Source of the DNA: Sipunculus nudus
Taxonomy: Eukaryota > Annelida > Sipuncula > Golfingiida > Sipunculidae
Direction of reading: 5' to 3'
Length of the DNA: 64,000 nt
Assembly: GCA_026874595.1 (NCBI GenBank)
Contig: CM049322.1
Span: forward strand, 53,347,386 to 53,411,385
Under the pieces are notes generated by a model. The model worked only from the letters and a program-made list of their open reading frames with translations. It was not told where the DNA came from and searched no databases. The translations under genes and the position numbers were made by a program. Position 1 is the first letter of the stretch. Each line of letters opens with the position of its first letter. This document shows positions 45,601 through 56,972 of the stretch, one piece after another.

Positions 45601-47744
45601 ATAAAAAGAATATATATATATATATAATTCAGATATTTATGTATGCAACCTATTATGATTATCATTATAATATGTTTCAGCAATGCAATGCGAGTGTCAA
45701 CTTTTACTTTGAGTTTTATTATGATGTTTTTGTAATTTGGAGCGGTTCTTTTTCTGTTATGATGCAGAAAAGACCGCCTTTGGGTTTCCTGCTTTGTCCT
45801 AGTTAGCTTTTTCCTTTATTAATATATAACCAGAAGCCCGAAGGCCGTTAATGCCAAAAGTTAATGCCAATTATTGTTTTCTTTCAAAGAGGTAACTCTT
45901 ATCATATATTTATTTTGAAATTAAAGAAAAATACTTTGCCAGTAGTAAAATAGAGTATATTATCATGTGGCCAAGAGCACGTATAAAGGACAATATTTGT
46001 TCAATTTAAAGGAATATCTGTCCATAGATAAGTCATAAATTATATATCATACAGTAATTAACCATTTGAAAACAACTCAACAAATTATTTTTTTCTTTTA
46101 AAAACTATACTTATATACATGTATGTGTATTTACATAATTACATCTATTTATTAACTTTAAAATAAGGAACATTGCATCAGAAAGACACTTAATTTTACA
46201 CGTTAGAATATTTGAGTATCATTTTCTTTCTGTAACATTAATGGATTCTATATATTTTTCTCTCTTATGCACACTTCTTCCTCAGAACCAGCTGGAAAAA
46301 TGACTTCGTTTCAAGAATACGAGGGTTTTCAAACGGCTTAACACTGTTACATCGGGGAATGGTGTTAATACCACATATCATGCAGTCCGTTGGGTCATTT
46401 ATTTTGACTGTCACTTTGGCATGGAACTGTAAAAATATATGACTATGTGAGATGATTTTGGATATCCTTGATCGCCGTATCATGTTAATAATATATCTTC
46501 TTGTTGTTGCTGTTATTATCATTATTATCGTTTGCAGTTATAAAAGTGGTAAAGTAGAAGTAACGGTGTTTGTACTTTTGGCAGTGACAGTAAAAGCTCA
46601 ACAATGATAATAAGTTAATAATATATAGAAGTGAAAGCAGGATAATAATTATGAAAAATATAAAGATTTAGTAATATCATAATTTCCATGTTTAGCCTAC
46701 GTCAATACGCTGGTTATCGAGAGCGATCAGAGAGAGGGAGAGAGAGAGAGAGAAGGAGAGAGAGAGAGAGAGAGAGTATTACTATAAGTGTGGACAGACA
46801 GTAAAAAGAAACGAAAACGGTTTGGTAAGTCCCAAACCTGACCTCTGAAGGTTTAAAGTTTTAGTAATGCCTTTTAAGAAACAATCGAGGTGAAATTTCA
46901 TGCTGTATGGAAGTTTATTCCATGCTCTCAAAGCCTGCATAAGTCACCGTCAGTTTATTTTCATAGTTATTTTCGCTCGTACGATATGACAAAAAGCGGG
47001 CTCGACAATACTCCATCCGGGTTCCTATACGCACACTAAAGGAGAAGCTACAAAAAGGTTGGAAAGAGTGTACTTTGCAGAATGTATGCATTTTTTATCC
47101 TGAAGCACGAAGCACACATTTATATCAGGGAACATTTTACTTATGCACCTTTGTTTGACATACTGCATCTTTTAATCAGGTCTGTAAATATCCTGAAATA
47201 CACCCATTACCATTCCATGTTTCAAAATATGAAAAAAAAAATATATAAATAAGATAAAATCCGAACAAAATGACTTAAGGTTCGTTTTTAGATGTTTGAT
47301 GCTGCCATTGGCATATCGACTATAGTTTAGCATTAACATAGTTTTCTAACATCGGATTTCCAAGAAGTTTGCTTCTTAAACATAAGCAACTCCATGGTTA
47401 CAATCCTGTAGGTATCTCTCGGATGAAAGAGAAATCAACCTCAGGTACATGATATTGGACAGTATGAGCATGACCGACAAAAAAAACTCATCCTTGTAAT
47501 TAAAAAATCGGGACACACGCTACGTCAAAATATTCTTGGACTCCAAGATGGCATGGGGATTACACGGAGAAGTTAGTTCTATATTTGCAAACCGTCCCTT
47601 TAGTAGACATAACACGCACTTGGTTGTCAGATATATATCCGCTGCATAAAACGAAAAATCTCGAATCATTACCTTCACAAATTCACATTGTAAATCTTAC
47701 CCATTTCACATACAGATCCTGTATGTATATAAATAATTAATAAT
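45601..47744. other. Stretch with no recognised gene
   Basis: AT-rich right end of the left-arm-specific block. Holds a short (TA)n at 45611-45627 and an impure (GA)n at 46728-46777. An 85-codon minus frame at 46265-46522 has no features. Confidence 0.45.
46728..46777. repeat. Impure (GA)n microsatellite
   Basis: GA repeats interrupted by GGGAG and AAGGAG. Confidence 0.9.
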
Positions 47745-48069
47745 CAGACATAGGATTTTATATGCACATTGTTTATGATATTTTTGTATAACAGTTGATT
47801 GCAATATTAAGAACTAATATGTTATATCAATATATGATATATATATATAGATATATAGATGATATATTTTTTTAAATCCATATTCTAAGACTGATAATAC
47901 AATAAAAAGATTGAGTCTGATAAAATGAACAATCGAAATATTGCCGCTTTATGGTAGGAGACATTTATACTGAAGATCCTTATAGCTTGCGACCAATACT
48001 AGTGGAGATACTAATGGAGTTGGTTCGTCAATAAAATGGAAATATGATATATTGAAATTACATGTAGAA

Positions 48070-49760
48070 ATAACCTAGACTGGCAAACTGGGCGACGTTA
48101 CTTAGCTTCTTTCCCCACAGAAGTTCGAGATGGACAGCAAGCAAATTTCCTTACCTGAACAAGCGATCAAGATAGACACTGCAAACAGGAACATTTCTAG
48201 GTACCTTGACGGCACAGGCAGCCCGCAAAAAAAAAAACTGTATTAGTTATTCTTTTCCTCAGCAAGCAAAGAACCGCCGGAGCAGCAATATCTGCCACAA
48301 AACATAGTCATATTTGCAGGCTGCCAGGAGACAAAATAAGTTATTATTAAATATCATATATAGTTCAGCGTGATGGAATTATGTGCACACCTGTGAATTC
48401 TAAATTCAGAATGAGGCCGCTTAAATGGTAAGCTACAGTAAAAATATAAATTCTCTTATATTTTTATCTATTTAGAAGAGACGAGCATTTTCATTCTAAC
48501 AGACATCCTCATTTGGCCATGTTTTGGGCCTCTTTGATGTGCATTTTCAATTATTGCGCTGTATCTATATTGATTAGTTAAACGAAAACACTGCAACCAC
48601 GTCTCTATGATCAGCAGTGCAAATGACAATCTCACGTCACTATCAGATAAGCATTTATGTACTTTTTTACATTATTACATAATAACTTATTAAGTTTAAT
48701 AGACTGGTAACCCCTTTCATAGAGTTTAAAAAGCCCCAGCAAAACATAAAAGGCAGAGCATTTTATATTTCTGCATGGAATATTTCGCTGTCATCCATAA
48801 CTGGTAACAAAGGTGGGGATGTTGAATATGTAATGGGAATCAATATTTTCCACCCTTTATCAAACTTAGATAAATGGCAAATTGTGGTCGTTAACTCTGT
48901 GTCTGACATTTCTCCGATAGTACATGGAACAAAAACATTTATTACATTTTATATATCTTCCTTTTTACAAAAAGGTACAGTGAAGGTGTTGTGTTTGGAG
49001 GCAGAGTTGATTGGATTTCAACAGCTGTTCAACGGCAGCTATTAAACTGAGCTGTCTCATTACCATCACCCTGGCGACATCTGTCGTTCGCCACTGACAC
49101 TTAGTACTCTGATCCGTAATGTCGACAATTAGGAATATATTTTATTTCTGCTGATTTAATGTAATAAACCCTTCATAACGTTTACGGTTAAGTAAGTTAA
49201 CGTAAGTTCATGCCGCATATTCTGGTATGTAATTTTGTTCCAATAGGCAAAAAAATACATTGCTGGTTGGCTGGAGTGAGCACAGCAGGTGATCATTGCA
49301 GTGCGCATGCTTATAAAAAAGGCCTATTATGGATACATAATGCATAAACGATTCAGCTTTCCATTGACTACCCTTTGCTTTGAAGTACTTATATTTTAGA
49401 TTACCAGAAGACTTTTAAATATGACACTGAAAATGTTTTCACTCATAGGTCTTTCAAATCACTCTGTAGCTACGAGAGTCCTGTGTTATTTATTTAATAA
49501 AGACGATGCAAGTTGTTTTGGTCTCGAGTTTCAGTGCATGCTCGAGGTTTACGCAGCAAAGTATTTCAAATTTTGAAGCAGAATCGATTACCAAGCTCTC
49601 ATTGGCTGAATATGTCAGTTCTGTGTTAGCCGTCTGATGGGCAAACCCGGAAAATGTTGCTATAGCGGGCAGTGGTTGAGAGAAATAGGCTATGACATTG
49701 TTATAATATAACCACTGCATAAGGAGCACACGAGAAAAGATGGAATGTGTACAAAGTCTA
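48070..49760 (-). repeat. First-exon block B
   Basis: Contains signal exon B plus about 1.6 kb upstream on the minus strand. Paralogous to block A (44590-45600) and, without a signal exon, to block C (50450-51770). The right-arm partner is split by an insertion into 59001-60062 and 56265-56853. Plus-strand frames such as 48833-49045 are degenerate and not shared in length between blocks. Confidence 0.75.
48155..48194 (-). CDS. Signal-peptide exon B (start codon, GT donor)
   Basis: ATG at 48194-48192 codes MFLFAVSILIACS plus one base, then the consensus donor CAG|GTAAGG. Identical in sequence to the right-arm exon 59945-59984. In the left arm the next phase-compatible exons are the ILEI exon (7.4 kb away) and the PAN exon (17.1 kb away). 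In the right arm the same exon splices over only 795 bp to PAN. Alternative promoter use of exon A or B is inferred. Confidence 0.7.
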
Positions 49761-49903
49761 GCATTCCGTTGCACTTGTTTCCATGTTTGGTAACGTAAAG
49801 CTTGGAATAAGTTAAAACTATATAAAATGACTTTCTTGAAGGAGATATTATTTTGCTACGTTAGCTATGAAGAGAATTACCTGTCTTTTTTTCCCGATGG
49901 GGA

Positions 49904-49926
49904 GCCCCCCCCCCCCCCCCCCCCCC
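49904..49926. repeat. C-homopolymer
   Basis: About 21 consecutive C, absent from the right-arm partner, where the local sequence (56092-56210) is unrelated. A spot of arm non-homology. Confidence 0.9.
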
Positions 49927-50231
49927 ATGAATCTAGAAGCCCTCTGTTTACGTTGCACTAACGCATGGCTACCAAATATATCTTTTTCTTCATATGCATT
50001 GATGTGCACCCAATCTGGCATATAGATAATTTTATTAATCGAATACATTTTAAAGGTTTATATCTATTATCTCATGCTTACCCACGATATTGTTCTATTA
50101 TCCTTTTGAGACTTAGATTGTTTAAAAATATTCGTGAGCTTTATATGGTCTTCAACGAATTTTGATGTTTCATTTAATTTGAGAGTGAGGGTAAGATTAA
50201 TATATTCAGCTCATTAGGGTGCATTTTGAGC

Positions 50232-50236
<5 letters not shown>

Positions 50237-50285
<49 letters not shown>
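50237..50285. repeat. (TA)n microsatellite, left arm
   Basis: About 24 TA units. The mirror tract in the right arm is at 55751-55797, nearly the same length. Confidence 0.95.
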
Positions 50286-50289
<4 letters not shown>

Positions 50290-50449
50290 TCAAATACACA
50301 AATGTAATTTACCAATGAAAGGGTTACAAAAAATGAATAAAATCAGCTTCAAATTGCCAATTTTGGTTCTTCCTGTTAAGAAAATGCCTGTTAGTTTCAG
50401 CTTTGCATTAGCTGGTTTCTGTGATACTCCATCCTAAGGAACAATTTCC

Positions 50450-51770
50450 ATGCATGAATAACCTGAACTGGGCTAAGGGAAAAGATATTTTCCCTAATGA
50501 AGGTAGAAGCAATGAAACGTGCACTTCCTTGGATTCAAAAAATTAATATGAGGCTTTTAAAATCGTGACTTCTATTAGAATAAAAAAATTTCTCATTGGT
50601 TATCTATTTAGAATAGTCAAACATTTTCGTTCCAACGCATAACATTGTAATTATATCGATCGGTTGTAAGAAACAGCAATTTGTTGACTAGTTCTGGTAA
50701 CTTCACGTTCTCAACAAGCAAGCAGTTAGATATGTTGTTTCAATAACATCATGATTTACTTAGTATAACAGGCTGGCACCCCATTTATTGCAGGGTCGAA
50801 CTCACAAGCAAAACACAAAAGACGGTTTATTTTATAAACTCCAGCATAGAATGTTTTGCTATCATCAATCACTAGTGACAATAGTGGGCATGATGAATAT
50901 GTGATGAAAATTGAAACCGTCAATTCTTAATAACACTAGATACAAAGATTAGTGGCAAATGATAATATATATGGTCATAAATCCTGTGTCTGATATTTTT
51001 CCAATGGAACCTGGCAACAATAGAACATTTTCACCTAAAATTTACCTCTTCTGCCATAATGGTAACAAATGTCAGGAGCCGTGTTTGCCGAGACGAGCTT
51101 AAAGGATTTCAAAAGCTGGATGCTGTTTTATCAGCGACTATTAAATTGAAGTTTCTCGTTACACAAGCTAGACATGTTGCTAAAAACAAAAAAAAGAGAA
51201 TACCTTTTATTATATTTCAGACGTTTGAATGAATGAAACCTAGCATAAATATTACAGCGAGGTTCTTGAAATATTGTCTGGCAAGACTTTCATTAAGCTA
51301 GAAAATATGTACAACACTGTTTCGTTGGACTTGAACACAGGAGGCGACCGTTACTCGCCGTGCGCATGCCCGTGGAAAAGGTCTATTAAGGGGACTATTT
51401 TAAACCCAGTCCATATAAGGGAATCAGCTTACCCTTGTATTACTGAATCTGAGATGAAAAAGAATTGTAAACAATTTCCGTAAAATTGTTCACTCAATGG
51501 TCCTTCAAATCACTCTTATTTATTTTGTTGTACAAGTTGTAATTGTGTTGAGCTGCGCTCCTTGTCCACTGTTTACACAGTGCTGTATTTAGACCTTTAG
51601 TGTTCAATCCGATACCTAACTGTCATTGGCCTGCATATTACTGCCCTGTGTAAAACGCAAACCAAGTGATGGACAAACTCTGCTGAAACATGCAGTCGAT
51701 AAGCAAAATTATAGTAAGAATGCAACATAACCACTGCATAAGCGCAGTACAGGAGCTGTTTTTTTATGAA
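50450..51770. repeat. First-exon-like block C (no signal exon)
   Basis: Third relative of blocks A and B, spaced about 2.05-2.13 kb from B. It shares AAAGACGG, GATTTCAAAAGCTGGATGCT, the CGCATGC...GGTCTATTA core and CATAACCACTGCATAAGC. The part that would hold the signal exon is not recognisable. Right-arm partner at about 54250-55560. Confidence 0.7.
51274..51483 (+). other. 69-codon frame kept open in both arms, unrecognised
   Basis: A frame opening MSGKTFIKLENMYNT stays open in the right-arm partner (54549-54758, minus strand) with about seven residue changes. It overlaps the conserved block core and has no domain I recognise. Conservation may reflect recent duplication only. Confidence 0.2.
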
Positions 51771-52298
51771 AAGGGTTTTACATCTAGCTCTCTGAATGAG
51801 TGCACAGCTTTCTGTTGTATTTTTAGAATGTGATATAAAACCTGGTAATGTACAGGTACATGTTTTTTAAATAAAGTAACTGTATTAAATGAAGTGCTAT
51901 TTTGCCTTTTCAGACTGGAAATGAATACCCATTACATGTCTCTCTTTCGCGGAGGTATCAACAGCCTAAGTTACCCAACGCATCTGTTACCATTTTCTAT
52001 AAAAAAAAATTGCTTTAAGTAAGGACTTGTGGCATGGCCGTTACTATATGTAAGGATTGTTACCCTGAAGAACCAAACTTTTACCGAGTAAGAAAACAAT
52101 GAGCACACGACATGGGCTTGACAAAATAGTATAGAGATTCAGATGTAAACCGTATAATTCACGACGTATAAACTAGACTCTGATTGGTCGCTTCGTATCA
52201 GCAGTCAGTTGTTTCTGGGTGTGAAGAAGTCGAGCCATGTTTGACATTCAACGTGCAATCTGATGTACTTGGGTCGTCGTTGAAAATGTTCTAGTTAC

Positions 52299-52592
52299 TT
52301 GTGCTCATGGACTGTGACAAAAAGATTGATTTACTTGATTACTGGATTTACAATCATATATAATGTATGCAAGATACAGTCAAGAAAAGAGGTCAAACTG
52401 ACAAGAAACAACCTAACGAAAGGAGAGATTCTTAAGATAATCATGTCACCTATTAATGAAGACCCATTTTGGTTTATGTATTGTCTGGGACGCTTGCGTA
52501 AATATGAGCTTAATATTTTAAAGTCCATGGAAGCAATCCTGACAATAGTACATAGAAATGCTCTGAGGACATTCATAATTGAGTTCCAGTAA
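52299..52592 (+). other. 97-codon frame near the palindrome centre, both arms, unrecognised
   Basis: The frame MCSWTVTKRLIYL... ends at TAA 52590-52592. Its right-arm partner (53442-53735, minus) is open over the same length with about two residue changes. The helix-rich, leucine-spaced segment LTKGEILK...FMYCLGRLRKYEL vaguely recalls death-fold (CARD-like) helices, but this is not a domain call. The opposite strand is also open for 93 codons in both arms, so direction is uncertain. Confidence 0.25.
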
Positions 52593-52650
52593 TGAGAAAA
52601 ATGCCCATGCATGTTAACATGACATTACTTTGTTTTCTATCACCCTAGGA

Positions 52651-53383
52651 CCTTGTTGATGCCTGTCACTTGTCTAGTGTAGAGGCTTGAATATTCAGAG
52701 CAGTGTAAAAGAGTATGTGATCACGAAAATAGCAGAGAGCCAATCTAGATGTATATATAATGGAATATAGTATTTTGTTACATTGGAGAATACTTGAACT
52801 GTCCATTTAACTGGATTTCTTGAGGTATTTAAATTTAATTCTTCTTGTCCTTTTCAAACACATAGTAAAGGCTAATCATTAGCTTTCGGCGTTGTACTCC
52901 TTTAATATAATTGCGCTTTCAGCATCCTGTTTCCTCATTTCTACTCTTCTTCTCGATGTGGTCTTAACCTTTTCTTTTCCCCCTGTTGTCAAGATAAAAA
53001 CAATTCTGGTATTATGCCATGTCCTCTTCTATGTACTTATCTAAGCCACTTCAAGAGTTTAGCAAAGTATCCAGATATTATCCTCAGGTTTTTATATAAT
53101 CATTACATTCAGTACATGTCACACGCAAACGATTTTTAGCTCAGCTGACTGAAAGTCATCTGAGCTTTAGCGATCACTTTTTGTCCGTCGTCCGTCTGTC
53201 TTTCTTGCGTCTGTCCGTCTGTTTGTCTGTCCGTCCGTTAACAGGGCACAAATCGTAACCACTAGACCTATAATCATCTAACCTGACATCAAAGGAAACC
53301 CATGGATAATCTCGTCGGAAACCAGAAATTAGGTTTCTGTTACCCATATCTTACGAGAAATGGGACTCTACCCCCTCAAAAGC
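52651..53383. other. Palindrome spacer (733 bp)
   Basis: Unpaired sequence between the arms. Its right half contains a dispersed module starting with a hairpin (53138-53166) followed by GTCCGTC-rich sequence to about 53240. The rest is AT-rich with no feature. Confidence 0.85.
53138..53166. repeat. Hairpin-headed dispersed module
   Basis: AGCTCAGCTGAC, then TGAAA, then GTCATCTGAGCT: a 7-bp outer stem, one mismatch, a 4-bp inner stem and a 5-nt loop. It is followed by GATCACTTTTTGTCCGTC and repeated GTCCGTCTGTC, a style common in bivalve dispersed repeats. Confidence 0.6.
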
Positions 53384-53441
53384 TCCTAGGGTGATAGAAA
53401 ACAAAATAATGTCATTTTAACATGCATGGGCATTTTTCTCA

Positions 53442-53735
53442 TTACTGGAACTCAATTATGAATGTCCTCAGAGCATTTCTATGTACTCTTGTCAGGATTG
53501 CTTCCATGGACTTTAAAATATTAAGCTCATATTTACGCAAGCGTCCCAGACAATACATAAACCAAAATGGGTCTTCATTAATAGGTGACATGATTTTCTT
53601 AAGAATCTCTCCTTTCGTTAGGTTGTTTCTTGTCAGTTTGACCTCTTTTCTTGACTGTATCTTACATACATTATATATGATTGTAAATCCAGTAATCAAG
53701 TAAATCAATCTTTTTGTCACAGTCCATGAGCACAA
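53442..53735 (-). other. Right-arm partner of the 97-codon frame
   Basis: Same frame as 52299-52592 with ILKKIMSP for ILKIIMSP and ILTRVHRN for ILTIVHRN. Unrecognised. Open on both strands. Confidence 0.25.
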
Positions 53736-54795
53736 GTAACTAGAACATTTTCAACGACGACCCAAGTACATCAGATTGCACGTTGAATGTCAAACACGGC
53801 TCGACTTCTTCACACCCAGCGACAACTGACTGCTGATACGAAGCGACCAATCAGAGTCTAGTTTATACGTCGTGAATTATACAGTTTACATCTGAATCTC
53901 TATCCTATTTTGCCAAGCCCTTGTCGTGTGCTCATTGTTTTCTTACTCGGTAAAAGTTTGGTTCTTCAGGGTAACAATTCTTACATATAGTAACGGCCAT
54001 GCCACAAGTCCTTACTTAAAGCATTTTTTTTTATAGAAAATGGTAACAGATGCGTTGGGTAACTTAGGCTGTTGATACCTCCGCGAAAGAGAGACATGTA
54101 ATGGGTATTCATTTCCAGTCTGAAAAGGCAAAATAGCACTTCATTTAATACAGTTACTTTATTTAAAAAACATGTACCTGTACATTACCAGGTTTTATAT
54201 CACATTCTAAAAATACAACAGAAAGCTGTGCACTCATTCAGAGAGCTAGATGTAAAACCCTTTTCATCAAATAGCAGCTCCTGTACTGCGCTTATGCAGT
54301 GGTTATGTTGCATTCTTACCATAAGTTCGCTTATCGACTGCATGTTTTAGCAGAGTTTGTCCATCACTTGGTTTGCGTTTTACACAGGGCAGTTATATGC
54401 AGGCCAATGACAGTTAGGTATCGGATTGAACACTAAAGGTCTAAATACAGCACTGTGTAAACAGTGGACAAGGAGCGCAGCTCAAAACAATTACAACTTG
54501 TACAACAAATAAATAAGAGTGATTTGAAGGACCATTGAGTGAACAATTTTACGGAAATTGTTTACAATTCTTTTTCATCTCAGATTCAGTAATACAAGGG
54601 TAAGCTGATTCCCATATATGGACTGGGTTTAAAATAGTCTCCTTAATAGACCTTTTCCACGGGCATGCGCACTGCGAGTAACGGTCGCCCCCTGTGTTCG
54701 AGTCCAACGAAACAGTGTTGTACATATTTTCTGGCTTAATGAAAGTCTTGCCAGACAATATTTCAAGAACCTCGCTGTAATATTTATGCTAGGTT

Positions 54796-55074
54796 TCATT
54801 CATTCAAACGTCTGAAATATAATAAAATGTATTCTCTTTTTTTGTTTTTAGCAACATATCTAGCTCGTGTAACGAGAAACTTCAATTTAATAGTCGCTGA
54901 TAAAACAGCATCCAGCTTTTGAAATCCTTTAAGCTCGTCTCGGTAAACACGTCTCACATTACATTTGTTACCATTATGGCAGAAGAGGTAAATTTTAGGT
55001 GAAAATGTTCTATATTTGCCAGGTTCCATTTGAAAAATATCAGACACAGGATTTATGACCATATATATTATCAT
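54796..55074 (-). other. 92-codon frame in the block C partner, unrecognised
   Basis: Contains NPVSDIFQMEPG, IYLFCHNGNK and DELKGFQKLDAV. The equivalent position of block B gives VNSVSDISPIVHG and AELIGFQQLF; block A gives VNPVLGISPM followed by stops. The left-arm partner is interrupted. It may be a decayed exon shared by the blocks or conserved regulatory DNA that happens to be open here. Confidence 0.25.
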
Positions 55075-55747
55075 TTGCCACTAATCTTTGTATCTAGTGT
55101 TATTAAGAATTGACGATTTCAATTTTCATCACATATTCATCATGCCCACTATTGTCACTAGTGATTGATGATAGCAAAACATTCTACGCTGGAGTATATA
55201 AATAAATCGTCTTTTGTGTTTTGCTGGTGAGTTCGACCCTGCAATAAAAGGGGTGCCAGTCTGTTATACTAAGTAAATCATGATGTTATTGAAACTACAT
55301 ATCTAACTGCTTGCTTGTTGCGAACGTGAAGTTACCATAACTAGTCAACAAATTGCTGTTTCTTACAACCAATCGATATAATTACAATGTTATGATTTGG
55401 AAGGAAAATGTTTGACTATTCTAAATAGATAACCAACGAGAATTTTTTTTATTCTAATAGAAGTCTCCATTTTAAAAGCCTCATATTAATTTTTTTGAAT
55501 CCATGGAAGTGCACGTTTCATTGCTTCTACCTTCATTAGGGAAAGTATCTTTTTCCCTTAGCCCATTTCAGGTTATTCATGCATGGAAATTGTTCCTTAG
55601 GATAGAGTATCACAGAAACCAGCTAATGCAAAGCTGAAACTAACAGGCATTTCCTTAACAGGAAGAACGGAAATTGGCAATTTGAAGCTGATTTTATTCA
55701 TTTTTTTGTAACCCTTTCATTCCTAAATTTAATTTGTGTATTTGAAG

Positions 55748-55750
<3 letters not shown>

Positions 55751-55797
<47 letters not shown>
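55751..55797. repeat. (TA)n microsatellite, right arm
   Basis: Mirror of 50237-50285. Confidence 0.95.
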
Positions 55798-55799
<2 letters not shown>

Positions 55800-56853
55800 G
55801 CTCACGATGCACCCTAATGAGCTGAATATATTAATCTTACCCTCACTCTCAAATTAAATGAAACATCAAAATTCGTAGAAGACCATATAAAGCTCACGAA
55901 TATCTTTAAACAATCTAAGTCTCAAAAGGATAATAGAACAATATCGTGGGTAAGCATGAGATAATAGATATAAACCTTTATAATGTATTCGATTAATAAA
56001 ATTATCTATATGCCAGATTGGGTGCACATCAATGCATATGAAGAAAAAGATATATTTGGTAACCATGCGTTAGTGCAACGTAAACAGAGGGCTTTTCTTT
56101 AAATTGTAGAACATTTTTATCATGAACTTTACCATATCAAGACAAATAGTGCAAAACATCTTACAATTAAAACAGATATAATATGATTTGTTTTTCAACG
56201 TCACCAAACATGGAAACAACTGCAACGGAATGCTTGACTTTTTACACATTCCATCTTTTCTTGTGTGCTCCTTATGCAGTGGTTATATAATAACAATGTC
56301 ATAGCCTATTTCTCTCAACCACTGCCAGCTATAGCAACATTTTCCGGGTTTGCCCATCAGACGGTTAACACAGAACTGACATATTCAGCCAATGAGAGCA
56401 TGGTAATCGATTCTGCTTCAAAATTTGAAATACTTTGCTGCGTAAACCTCGAGCATGCACTGAAACTCGACACCAATACAACTTGCATCGTCTTCATTAA
56501 ATAAATAACACAGGACTCTCGTAGCTACAGAGTGATTTGAAAGACCTAGGAGTGAAAACATTTTCAGTGTCATATTTAAAAGTCTTCTGGTAATCTAAAA
56601 TATAAGTACTTCAAAGCAAAGGGTAGTCAATGGAAAGCTGAATCGTTTATACATTATGTATACATAATAGGCCTTTTTTTATAAGCATGCGCACTGCGGT
56701 GATCACCTGCTGTGTTCACTCCAGCCAACCAGCAATGTATGTTTTGTCTATTGGAACAAAATTACATACCGGAATATGCGGCATGAACTTACGTTAACTT
56801 ACTTAACCGTAAACTTTATGAAGGGTTTATTACATTAAATCATCTGATATAAA

Positions 56854-56972
56854 ATCTATATATTAATAGCGTAAGGCGATTTTTGTGATTTTCCGTATCG
56901 CCTCTGATACCTCCGTACGGATTGCCGTGATTTTCGACATACATATGCTCTGGGTTTGTCCGAAGAGATTCC
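56854..56972 (+). repeat. Direct repeat 1 of the right-arm insertion
   Basis: Partner of 58697-58809. Ends around GTTTGTCCGAAGAGATTCC. Confidence 0.8.

Larger units (their letters stand above)
31394..47744. other. 16.35-kb block present only in the left palindrome arm
   Basis: In the right arm CCTCTACCTTTAAAC (minus reading) runs directly into ACATAGGATTTTATATGC. In the left arm those two strings end and begin this block, sharing only AC as microhomology. The block carries a signal exon, the ILEI exon, the satellite array, a CTCF-like site and the gypsy relic. No target duplication or terminal repeats were seen, so a deletion from the right arm by end-joining is the simpler reading than an insertion. 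Confidence 0.85.
28264..52650. repeat. Giant inverted repeat, left arm (24.4 kb)
   Basis: It pairs in inverse orientation with 53384-63497. Anchors are CTTGCCAGAAAGAAAAGACA at the outer edge (about 28272) against its complement near 63480, and TTTTCTATCACCCTAGGA at the inner edge (to 52650) against TCCTAGGGTGATAGAAAA at 53384. The collinear blocks are 28264-31393 with 60402-63497, 47745-49135 with about 59001-60396, and 49140-52650 with 53384-56853. Block 31394-47744 has no partner. Arm divergence by eye is a few percent, with many small indels. Confidence 0.92.

Noticed and set aside
53138..53166. Helitron 3' terminus
   Set aside because: A hairpin is present, but the CTRR end expected just after it is missing on either strand.
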